A stretch of 64,000 nt of DNA from JANQSS01 sp965249735 (GTDB lineage Bacteria > Bacteroidota > Bacteroidia > Chitinophagales > Saprospiraceae). The notes under the pieces were generated by a model. It ran no database searches and was not told the origin of the DNA. It saw only the letters and a list, made by a program, of their open reading frames with translations. Position 1 is the first letter of the stretch, and each line of letters starts with the position of its first letter. Shown here in pieces: positions 18,301 through 26,163 of this stretch. A program made the translations under genes and the position numbers. The stretch covers positions 682,001 to 746,000 of the forward strand of contig CBDFMS010000026.1 of assembly GCA_965249735.1 (NCBI GenBank). The letters are read 5' to 3'.

Positions 18301-20690
18301 CTTTGAGCTGCTGACCCGACACTTAACGCATTCGTTGCACCAGAACATAGCGACAAATCCCCTTCAATAACAGGTACCGGCGAGCTTGGAGAAATCACTG
18401 CCCGAATCATCAACCTACCTGTTCCGGGCGCATGAACCAGTGATGATCCATCTTGAGCGGCCTGATAATAGGCACTATCCCGCACAAAAGCGGTTTCATA
18501 TTGTACACCTACCGGATAATATGGATTGACATCATCTTCCGTTTGCGCCAGTCCCACGTAAAATACGCCTTCACCTATATAAGGTGCTAGTGGAAAATAA
18601 AAAGTATGGTAGTTTCCTGCTTCTTTTTCTGTAGGATCAAAGACTTCAGATGAATCGAGAATAGTACCACTCTCATCCAGGATAACGGCATACACAGAAT
18701 GACCCGCAGCAGAGAAATCCAAATAGATCTCTGCCCCATCGACCTGGCCACATCCCCGAATCTGATATTTTACCAAAATCAAACCAGAAGTATCACCAAA
18801 TCCGGCATGTGAGACCCTTTCAGATCCATCATCATATCCGATTTTCACAGATCCTACATGCTGAATGTAGGCTGATCTGTTATTACTCACAGCCGTTTCT
18901 GAAGGAGCCGGAGGAATTCGAATAATCAAAGAATCCGATTCTTCTAATCCCGGCACCCAAGAATTAAAACTAATGAGTATTGATGTGTCAGCTTCAATAT
19001 CCACATACTGCGTATCAAGATGACGAGTAGCCCCACCTGTGCGGTCAACGACCTCGAAAATGATACAATAATTTCTGGTCTCGTCGGCATAATTCGTCAC
19101 TAATGCGCTGACAGGTGATGTATCCGCATAGTTTAACGCATAATACCCAAGCGCATACACAGCCTCGATTCCAACGCTGTCAACGAAGGAAGCAGAGCCA
19201 AAGGTGGTTTGAGGACGTTTTTCTGATCTTATTAAATAGTCTGGCAAAGCCGTGTTATTTGAGCCATTGAGGCATAAGGTCAGTTGTGCAGAATCAACAC
19301 CGTTTTGGTCTACTATTTCGGAATTTACTTTAGTTGCCAATACGTTATTGAATGTTGATAATTGATTCGTATCGTTTGCATATGCAAAAGCCACGTACAA
19401 TGCTCCTCCGGAATAAATGAATGCTGTCCCATTTGAAAATGGGACGTTGTATGCACCAATTGTAGAAGGTACAATCATGCTGTCGTTGTGTACAAGTGTC
19501 ATCCCATTGATGGCATTTGTCCAACTGATTGAATTTTTCAACCGGTATCGTACAACATAGGATGATGCACCGACACTTGGTGTCCAATTCATGGTCACGG
19601 TAGTGTCGGTAAGATTATTCACCAATAAATTGGTAGGCGTATAACATACATCGGTTCCTACCGTATTAATGGTATCGGCAGAACTAACAAATGTACCTGC
19701 ACCAGCCAGACATACGGTTCTTACCTGCCATTCATAACTTGTACCTGGTACCAATCCAAGATTCAAGTATAAGGAATTAGAAAAAGACGAGGCTGACAAC
19801 CAAAAAGAAGTGCCAATTCTTCGAAATCTAACATCGTACCTGTCAGCTCCTGATGCAGCTGTCCAATCAAGTTGAGCTGCAGTGTCTATTACACTGGTCA
19901 CAACCAAATTAGAAGGAGAATTACAATTATTTACATTTAATGTATTAAAAGAATTTCCACTTAAATCAGAAGAATCCGATCCGCAAAACATGCGTACCGT
20001 CCATTGGTAATTTTTCAATGATGTCAAACCAATAATATTAAGCGACTGAGATGTAGTCATTGAATCTGACCATGTAACGTCATCAAATGATTTATATCTC
20101 ACATTATAATGACTAAAACTAGCAGACTCAGAAGCGTACCATTGAAGTGTTGCACTTGTGGCCGTAACTGCACTCGTAGATAAATTCTGAGGTTGATTAC
20201 ATCCGGCAAGGTCGGCATTCGAAAATTCTACAGGACCTGTAAAGTCAGAATTTGGAGAACAAACAGCCTGAACCTGCCATTCATAATCTCCAGCAACAAT
20301 ATTTTGTAGCGTGAGCGAATTGGTTGCAGAGGCTACAGATGTCCATGCTGTGTCTATGCGACTATCATCATCGGTTGTGTTTTCGAGATACACTTTAAAC
20401 GCGGAAATAACCGAAGTGTCTTGTGCTGCGGCGATTGTAAAGCCGATCGAGTTAAGGTCGGTTCCAGATAGAATGCCAGATTCTGCCATCTCTCCTGCTC
20501 TAATCAAATAGAGCTGGCGCTGATATCTGAGTCCGCCTTGTGGGCTGCTTTCAAAAGCGAAAGAACCGTCAGAAGGTAATGCTACCTGCTGCTGTGCATT
20601 CGCTGTTGGTGGGCCACAAAGAAGAAGAATTGAACTAAATATGACCGCAAGAATTGGTCTTATTAATTCAATATATTTATTAATATTCAT
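15390..20690 (-). CDS. Giant T9SS-secreted multidomain surface protein
   Basis: A protein of about 1766 residues. The ATG at 20690 gives MNINKYIELIRPILAVIF and a signal ending in ANAQ; the start at 20729 adds 13 residues before it. In order: two to three fibronectin type III domains with 'Y.VRYR' and 'Y.W.VR..C' strands; a long beta-rich region; and an Ig-like module split by an inserted discoidin-like domain. Four tandem Ig-like repeats of about 70 residues follow ('LDAG.GY..YLWSTGE' and 'VTDGNGC'), then two PKD-like repeats starting 'GPI.G..GACN.T'. Near the end are an 'EGHLNHGDYLGSC' module and a type A T9SS sorting domain (LLLNPNPASTNVTLRFS ... GMYFVSV). It is probably exported and anchored or released by the T9SS; function likely adhesion. 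A strong terminator follows the stop codon. Confidence 0.85.
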   Translation of the reverse strand: MNINKYIELIRPILAVIFSSILLLCGPPTANAQQQVALPSDGSFAFESSPQGGLRYQRQLYLIRAGEMAESGILSGTDLNSIGFTIAAAQDTSVISAFKVYLENTTDDDSRIDTAWTSVASATNSLTLQNIVAGDYEWQVQAVCSPNSDFTGPVEFSNADLAGCNQPQNLSTSAVTATSATLQWYASESASFSHYNVRYKSFDDVTWSDSMTTSQSLNIIGLTSLKNYQWTVRMFCGSDSSDLSGNSFNTLNVNNCNSPSNLVVTSVIDTAAQLDWTAASGADRYDVRFRRIGTSFWLSASSFSNSLYLNLGLVPGTSYEWQVRTVCLAGAGTFVSSADTINTVGTDVCYTPTNLLVNNLTDTTVTMNWTPSVGASSYVVRYRLKNSISWTNAINGMTLVHNDSMIVPSTIGAYNVPFSNGTAFIYSGGALYVAFAYANDTNQLSTFNNVLATKVNSEIVDQNGVDSAQLTLCLNGSNNTALPDYLIRSEKRPQTTFGSASFVDSVGIEAVYALGYYALNYADTSPVSALVTNYADETRNYCIIFEVVDRTGGATRHLDTQYVDIEADTSILISFNSWVPGLEESDSLIIRIPPAPSETAVSNNRSAYIQHVGSVKIGYDDGSERVSHAGFGDTSGLILVKYQIRGCGQVDGAEIYLDFSAAGHSVYAVILDESGTILDSSEVFDPTEKEAGNYHTFYFPLAPYIGEGVFYVGLAQTEDDVNPYYPVGVQYETAFVRDSAYYQAAQDGSSLVHAPGTGRLMIRAVISPSSPVPVIEGDLSLCSGATNALSVGSAAQSFANKVIRASSQYGVLSFSANQVLGTPNVYPGDGFETEAWLTSTADGQREYLELGFSHSDSINFIDIYETVNPGAVDTVYVKNPVSGLFEVVYAAPASLQPNASRINHITFPLTLFPVSEIRIALASDSVVGFHAIDAVAIGELTSPGTFSSYLWSPNGEMTNGINVTAGGVYSVTVTDGSGCGSSTSATVVEPQQITPVISVAPGDTATFCQGDSVTLISDQAFGNTWNYNNAMTQSITVTTAGTYTVTYNDGTGCVMSTSAPVTVIVNPLPTPIITGTLGICPGGSTTLDAGQGYTSYRWSTGELTRTITVDQASVYQVNVINANGCEGIALAHTFFSTPPSPTITGNLSFCPGGNTVLDAGNGYASYLWSTGALTQTDSLFTAATVSVFVTDGNGCSGSTSVTTSIFTPPTPNITGELDFCLGETTPLDAGAGYSGYLWSNGETTRVANIGVAGGHSVTVTDGNGCTGIDVVSVTQNTPPTPVISGSFSFCGGSSTTLDAGPGYNTYLWSTGEIAQQITVLDTTTYSVTVTDMNGCVGTASATTTIEGSIPESPGPISGPIGGLCDATNVTFQIDPVPNAAFYVWTVPDSVTILSGQGTTSILVNIGNGFSSGNIVVAASNACGQSPSIDPTFIMITTGPDQLGPVTGSQSGACNQTSVTYSVAPTAGATSYNWTVPTGYTITSGQGSNSITVTLGNVSGDVCVESTNACGTGEASCITVTVGGFSVEAGDCKQVMLGVPDYNCVELIADPTGGVAPYSYTWYDKNGLPAGTTRNITVCPLATDTFTVVTLDANGCEAIDDVGVYVIDEPYCGTNRVEVCHVANNKTRCVKLDQIEGHLNHGDYLGSCDDSYPCASGISTDDTDITVDHVFDFIEAGIEKNTAKEYLLLNPNPASTNVTLRFSAIAGKMVTIDFTDPFEQNVKSLKVMGQDQVELSVDIQNLPPGMYFVSVRSSSHILTKTLIVQNN
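16650..17490 (-). repeat. Four tandem Ig-like repeats inside the giant protein gene
   Basis: Four consecutive units of about 70 codons encode variants of 'ITG.L..C.G..T.LDAG.GY..YLWSTGE' ending 'VTDGNGC.G'. The protein similarity is strong while the DNA differs, so these are old, diverged repeats rather than recent duplications. Confidence 0.8.
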
Positions 20691-20962
20691 TTTATTTATT
20701 TTATATCCCTTAGCGCTATATTGAAACATTTTTTATTATTTACAGAACACTTTTATGTTTAATAAATCTTCTTTTGTCTCATTATATTATTATTATAAAT
20801 ATTATTCAAAATAATTGCACTAAGAAGTGAATAATTTATTTTAGAAAAATATTGTTGATATTACATCAATTACTCTTTTTCCAAAATTTGCTTATTGATC
20901 ACCTGGATGCGGTATGCTGGTTATGTTTCATCTCCTCTTTCAAGTCATCAAATATTTCTTCT
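20691..20962. other. AT-rich intergenic region upstream of the giant protein gene
   Basis: About 270 bp of AT-rich DNA between the frameshifted gene and the giant T9SS gene, both leftward. It should carry the promoter of the giant gene, but I find no exact TAnnTTTG match and no hairpin. Confidence 0.3.
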
Positions 20963-23713
20963 TTATAAATCTTGATCTGATTTAATTCGATTCCAAAATG
21001 GATGCTCATTAATATCCATTCCTGCTTGTTCATAAGTCTTTAGCGTAATTTCATATGCCATTTTCAGTCCTTCTTCCAGATGTTCGCGTTCTATTTCAAC
21101 ATAGACGATTTGATCAGCTTCAGGTTGCACGAGTGAACCTTCCAGATCAGTCAGTTGGGCTCCGTTTTCTGTAGTATGGGCATGATCGTGATCATGTGTC
21201 ATAATATTTGCAGCTTCTGCAAAACCTGGTACCAGGTCGGCCAGAATTCTATTGTTTTGTTCCATTTGAGCTACTAATGCATTGATCTGCTGTTCCTGTT
21301 GCTGAACTAAATCGGCCATATCATTTGAATTCAATCCAATAGCTGTATTTATGTAACCAATACCTTCTCCATCAAATCTTTCCCATGCAATACCTAAGAT
21401 GTCTTTGTAGTCCTTGGCTTCCATTCTTTCGGGGCTTCTAGCAACTCCTGCACCGTTGTGAAATCCACTTGGCAATATGTAATCTCCAGCTTCTACCTTT
21501 CCGTATACTTTGGGTAGGAACCTGTCCCATGAAGGCAACTAATTCAAGATCTGAAACAATCTTCATCCTGCGGAAGGCCACCTGCAACAATTGGTTTAAG
21601 TGATATGACCATAACCTTGTCAGCATTACGAGTATCCTTGGTGATGAATCCGTTTTTTCACCACCCACGATATCACCGGGGAGGAAGGTCTCATCCGGAA
21701 ATAATTTTGATAAATACTCGGCATAATCTTCGCTTCCTGAAGCAAATGTGATACCTTTTAGATTATCATGTGTAGCAATGAATGTTGCCAAATCGGCAGA
21801 TGCAATGATGATTTCACCAGCGCGGAGTATGACTTGAGCGACCCGGAAGGATGTTCTGTGCTATTGTCCAAACGATCAAAAGCTGGGATAGGAAGCGTCA
21901 CACAAGCCCCAAATCCTATACATGAAGTTACGGACCCGGCAGCCATGGCTATTTCACTACCTGCTAGTGCTGTCTCTGCGATTGCAAAAACTTCATCTAA
22001 TACAGTTTTAGCAACGGCTGTAGACTTAAAAATCACGTCATTCGTATATTCATCGTTTCGTCCGTAGTCCGAACTTCCATGTTCACCTTCGATTCTGCCG
22101 ACTGTACCACCATTACTCTTATAAAAAGTGATGAAATTATTGTTGTTATGTGGCGTCCCTGCGCCTAGTTTAATCGAGATACCATTTCCATCAGCGGAAT
22201 TGTAAAAATTAGCGATGTGATGAACCGGCAGAGTTACGGGGTTAGAACCACCGGGTTTTGCAACATTGGCCGATACATTCAACACATTGTTCAGGACAGT
22301 ATTACCTCCAACATGAAGATTTTTCACAATTCCGACTCCGCCGGATACTCTGAGTGCACCGGTTGCTGTGCTACTGGCATTCTGGCCATGGGTAAGGCTG
22401 GTGATACCCGTTACACCTAAGGTATTGTTCAATTGTGAATGTCCGGTAACGGTAAGTGTACTCAATAGGTTTGTGGCCTGAGCAACGCTTAATGTATTAG
22501 ACAAAGTAGTCGCGCCAGTCACGTTCAGAGTACTTCCGAGTCCGGTTGCACCAACAACATTTAATCTTTTACCTATCCCAACTCCACCGACTACTCTGAG
22601 AGCACCACTAGTGGCATTGGTCGATTCTTCATCCGAAGAAATAGTGACCGGAGACATAAAATTGACAGGTCCACCAAAGGCAGATGCACCACCAACATTT
22701 AAATTTTCTCCGATACCAAGTCCACCGGCGATAACCAATGCACCGGTTGTTGTACTGGTTGAGCTTAAGGCCGGATTATCCAATAAGACGTGGTTATGAA
22801 ATGTTGCATCGTTATCTACTTCCAATGTGCCGGTCAATAATGTAGGGCTGCCGTTATTGACATTTAGCGCACTATTTAAGTCTGTTATGCCATCAACATT
22901 TAAAGAAGCATTTAAATCTGTAGCTAAGTCAACAGTCAAGGTTCCGGATAGTAACGTAGGTTGTTGATTGTAGACCGTCAATGAACCGGTCAGAGCAGTC
23001 GGGCTCATATGCTCAACAGTAAAAGGCCCATAATTAATGGTTTGTCCATTATCCGTATTTAAATAGACATTTTCTTCCACAGATAAATCCTTACCAATAT
23101 TAAGGCTATTAGCTATTTCGATGTCCCCATCTTCTAATATGCGCATGCGCTCTACATTATTGGTTACGATGACTAAATCTGCCAAATCCGTTGTCCCTAA
23201 TTTATCGACTTCAGGATTAGAATCTGAGTTCCCAAATAACGACCAGTTTTGTGAGGGCACACCGGGTGTGGGACCGCTTCGGACTTCATTGACGCCCGTG
23301 ATCTCGGTAGCTGTGGCAGCATGGAAAGCATACGGGACGGATAACATCTGACTATTGCTAATTGTAACAAATTCTGCTCCGCTTTTTTCTTGAATTTTTA
23401 TTTCCATCCAGACTTCCTCGGAGCTCCAAGGCACAGAAGAAAATGACCCTCCGTTTTGAACTCCTTCTCCAATACTCAATGTGAATAATCCGAGATTATT
23501 TGTTCGGACACCATGAACTTCAGAATAAACTTGAGTTTTTACTTCGCCAATTGTGACGAGATTAATTTGTAAATAAATATCCTGATCCGCGAGGACCTGC
23601 CCCGATAAATCTCGTGCAACGGCCTGATACTTCATTCCAAGCGGTACACTTTGTGCTGTAGCAAACAGTGTTGCTATCGTGAGAAAAGTAAAGATTGATA
23701 GTAATATTTTCAT
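20963..23713 (-). pseudogene. Frameshifted tail-fibre-like secreted protein
   Basis: The reading begins at 23713 with a signal peptide (ILLSIFTFLTIATLFATAQ) and a beta-rich domain. Triangular repeats of the form 'TGALRVVGGVGIGKNLNVGG' follow, as in trimeric tail-fibre-like Bacteroidota proteins. The frame ends early at 21758. The remainder, GITFASGSEDYAEYL, GDIVG, KVMVISLKPIVAGG, VAFMGQVP and KVYGKVEAGDYILPSG, is spread over other frames and closes with an intact C-terminal frame (21538-20963) that contains a coiled coil. Four single-base shifts are inferred at about 21815-21840, 21653-21658 (A run), 21544-21556 and 21512-21514 (CCC). Repaired, the protein would be roughly 900 residues. The gap to the upstream T9SS gene is 27 bp, so the two form an operon. 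This is either recent decay or base-calling error. Confidence 0.75.
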
Positions 23714-23740
23714 GATTCAGTTGGTTTTTTATTGGTTTTA

Positions 23741-24244
23741 TTATTGTGTTTTAATGACTTTGAACGACTTCAATAATGAGCCGTCTTCGTCGACAAATTG
23801 CAGTACATAAACTCCGCTGGCGAAACTTTCCATGTTTATCTCTTGCGATTCCCGATGTCTTTCGAGATCTTGATTCAATATGAACTGACCATTCATATCC
23901 AATAGGATTGCAGTGACCTCCATATCTGTGTCCGTTTTTAGTTTGACTTCTAAAACAGATTTCACTGGATTTGGAAAAATCTGGAACATGTCCTGGGCTT
24001 CGTCAGCAGGCTGACCCAAAATCGGTTCCAATTTCAGCATGGGTTGATGAAAACCCTGGGTAATCATCGTCTGATCAGAGTAGATGGTCTCGGTAGCTGA
24101 TTCACCGAGTGTCCATTCAAGTGAAATAGTCTCCGTTTTGTCGAAACCGCCTGCAGGCGCTATGACTTCGGGAGATCGTGATTGGGCAGTGATAAGACAT
24201 ACCACAGCCATACCTAACATAGTTAGGATTGTCCTTTTCCTCAT
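23741..24244 (-). CDS. Small T9SS C-terminal sorting-domain protein
   Basis: A 167-residue protein: signal peptide (LTMLGMAVVCLITAQS), a short domain (EWTLGE, ITQGFHQP) and a type A T9SS sorting domain (FQIFPNPVKSVLEVKL ... ASGVYVLQFVDED ... FKVIKT). The 'WTLGE ... TQGFHQP' arrangement is common in Bacteroidota, in my experience often just upstream of long tail-fibre-like proteins, as here. The function of the N-terminal part is unknown. It is the first gene of a two-gene leftward operon. Confidence 0.85.
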   Translation of the reverse strand: MRKRTILTMLGMAVVCLITAQSRSPEVIAPAGGFDKTETISLEWTLGESATETIYSDQTMITQGFHQPMLKLEPILGQPADEAQDMFQIFPNPVKSVLEVKLKTDTDMEVTAILLDMNGQFILNQDLERHRESQEINMESFASGVYVLQFVDEDGSLLKSFKVIKTQ

Positions 24245-24296
24245 GAATTGGTTTTTTTAGGTTAATAAATAAGTAAACAAATTGAACTTAATACCT

Positions 24297-24332
24297 AGTA
24301 CTCAACTAGTTAATAGGACAATGTTGAGTACT
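24297..24332. repeat. 10-bp perfect inverted repeat upstream of the T9SS pair
   Basis: AGTACTCAAC (24297-24306) and GTTGAGTACT (24323-24332) are exact inverse copies separated by 16 bp. They lie 53-88 bp upstream of the start codon at 24244, where an operator or a 5' leader hairpin would be expected. Confidence 0.5.
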
Positions 24333-24883
24333 TGATAGACAGAATTCTAACACGGGATAATTAAAGATAGGGATAAAAAATGACTATTACATATTTTTAA
24401 TAAAGCAAATCTTATTTTGTCCTGATTTGTATTCGTGTAGTTTTGGGAAGATACAATTTTTTAATTTCAAACAATAAATAATTGTTTTATATGGAATGAC
24501 TTCATTAATCTTTATCCATTTATTTTCTTCAATTCGTTCCAGATTACAAGCCGAAACATATCATATACTTTTTACTCTCGATTCCTATATTCCATACTCA
24601 TAATCTCTAGTACGGTGCAAGCCATAGATACGCCTCAACGACCCTGATGCCACAATGTTTTTTCAAACAAACCTATCTTCTTGAATTCCTGTGGTTCGGG
24701 CTTCTGATAGTATATGATGGTCTTGAACGAGTGCCTGTAATGCTACTTGTACACAAACTTGAATATGTTAAGAAATGCTTAATGTTTTATTACCATTCGG
24801 ATTAAACCGAATACCAAAACGTTTTTGATTACGAACACACATATTCACCCCTGAATATTTCTTAATCCTCTAAAAACTATGTA
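24333..24883. other. AT-rich divergent intergenic region
   Basis: About 550 bp between the leftward T9SS pair and the rightward DUF2911 gene. It must hold both promoters. I see no gene, no RNA-like structure and no exact TAnnTTTG element in a useful position. Confidence 0.3.
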
Positions 24884-25951
24884 ATGAATATGGTCAAAAA
24901 TCTTACTCAATCGATGCTCTGTCTGGCTTTCCTAACAATCTTCTTAGTAGCTGGGCAAGCGCAAAACGTCACTACACCCCGCGTTAGTCAGCAATCCACC
25001 ATTAGTCAAAGGGTTGGTATATCAGATATTACGATTGTATACCACAGTCCCGCGGTTAAAGGACGTAAAGTATGGGGTGGCATTGTGCCATTTGGACAAG
25101 TTTGGCGTGCCGGGGCAAATGAAAATACGCTCATCACATTCTCCGATGACGTGACAGTTGAAGGAAGTGCTTTGGCCGCAGGCACATATGGTCTGTACAT
25201 GACACCCAATGAAAACTCGGTGGATATAATATTTTCCAGTGCAACTAAAAATTGGGGTACGATAATTCCGACCACTGAAGAAACGGTCGTCACAGTCTCC
25301 GTGAAACCCCAAACAGCGCCACATCAAGAGTGGATGAGTTTTGATTTCCCTGAACGTGGAGGAAATGAAGTTACAGCAGCTCTAAAATGGGGAACATGGG
25401 TCATTCCATTTAAGATTGCCGCCGATGTTCCTGCAATTGTACTAAATAATATGCGGGCAGAACTAAAGGGACAAGCTGGCTTTGGCTATCTGGGCAAACA
25501 ACAGGCGGCGCAATACTGTCTGTTCAATGATATGTCACTGGATGAAGCCATGACCTGGATCGACCAATCGATCAATGCCGAAAAACGATTTAGTAATCTT
25601 TCCGTTAAAGCAGGACTACTCGATAAGGGAGGGGACCATGTCGCCTCGAAGGCACTCATGGAAGAAGCACTAACTAAGGCCACACCAGTTCAAATGAATA
25701 TCTATGGTTACCAATTACTAAATAGTGGCGATGCAGCAGGAGCCACAAAGGTATTTTTGACAAATATTGCTAATACTCCAAAATCACATAATTTTTATTG
25801 GGGATTTGTTGATAGCGTTGGTGAAGCCTATCTCGCTGCAGGTGACAAGACAAACGCCATTAAATATTATAAACTAGCTAAAGAATATGCCCCGGACAAC
25901 CGGCAAGGCTATCTCGATGGCGTTATCAATGGCATCATGGAAAAACTCTAA
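24884..25951 (+). CDS. DUF2911 and TPR secreted protein
   Basis: A 355-residue protein with a signal peptide ending near GQAQN. Residues about 30-180 match the DUF2911 family (VYHSPAVKGRKVWGG, PFGQVWRAGANENT, LAAGTYGLYMTP), found mainly in Bacteroidota and of unknown function. The C-terminal 150 residues are alpha-helical with TPR-like repeats (GEAYLAAGDKTNAIKYYKLA). It is probably periplasmic or outer-membrane associated. It stands alone and ends in a clear terminator. Confidence 0.85.
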   Translation: MNMVKNLTQSMLCLAFLTIFLVAGQAQNVTTPRVSQQSTISQRVGISDITIVYHSPAVKGRKVWGGIVPFGQVWRAGANENTLITFSDDVTVEGSALAAGTYGLYMTPNENSVDIIFSSATKNWGTIIPTTEETVVTVSVKPQTAPHQEWMSFDFPERGGNEVTAALKWGTWVIPFKIAADVPAIVLNNMRAELKGQAGFGYLGKQQAAQYCLFNDMSLDEAMTWIDQSINAEKRFSNLSVKAGLLDKGGDHVASKALMEEALTKATPVQMNIYGYQLLNSGDAAGATKVFLTNIANTPKSHNFYWGFVDSVGEAYLAAGDKTNAIKYYKLAKEYAPDNRQGYLDGVINGIMEKL

Positions 25952-25984
25952 TTAACAAGCGCGTTAATTAACGTGTGCTAGAGG

Positions 25985-26019
25985 GCTCATTTCGTGGCAA
26001 CATGAAATGGGCTTTTTTT
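25985..26019 (+). terminator. Intrinsic terminator of the DUF2911 gene
   Basis: GCTCATTTCGTG (25985-25996) pairs with CATGAAATGGGC (26001-26012), including G-U pairs, around a GCAA tetraloop. A run of seven T residues follows at 26013-26019. It sits 34 bp after the stop codon. Confidence 0.85.
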
Positions 26020-26163
26020 ATATAATAAAATATATAATTGGAGGTTTTATCCATTTAAAGAATCACGAATAGAATTAAATAGGAAATAAACTTATGATCG
26101 AATCGCTGTAAGCCGCAGTTCGATCATTAAATTAGAACAAAGTTGATTCAATAAATTGAAAAC

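Noticed and set aside
22217..23351. Plus-strand frames opposite the tail-fibre-like gene
   Set aside because: They come from the glycine-rich repeated gene on the minus strand and have no features of their own.
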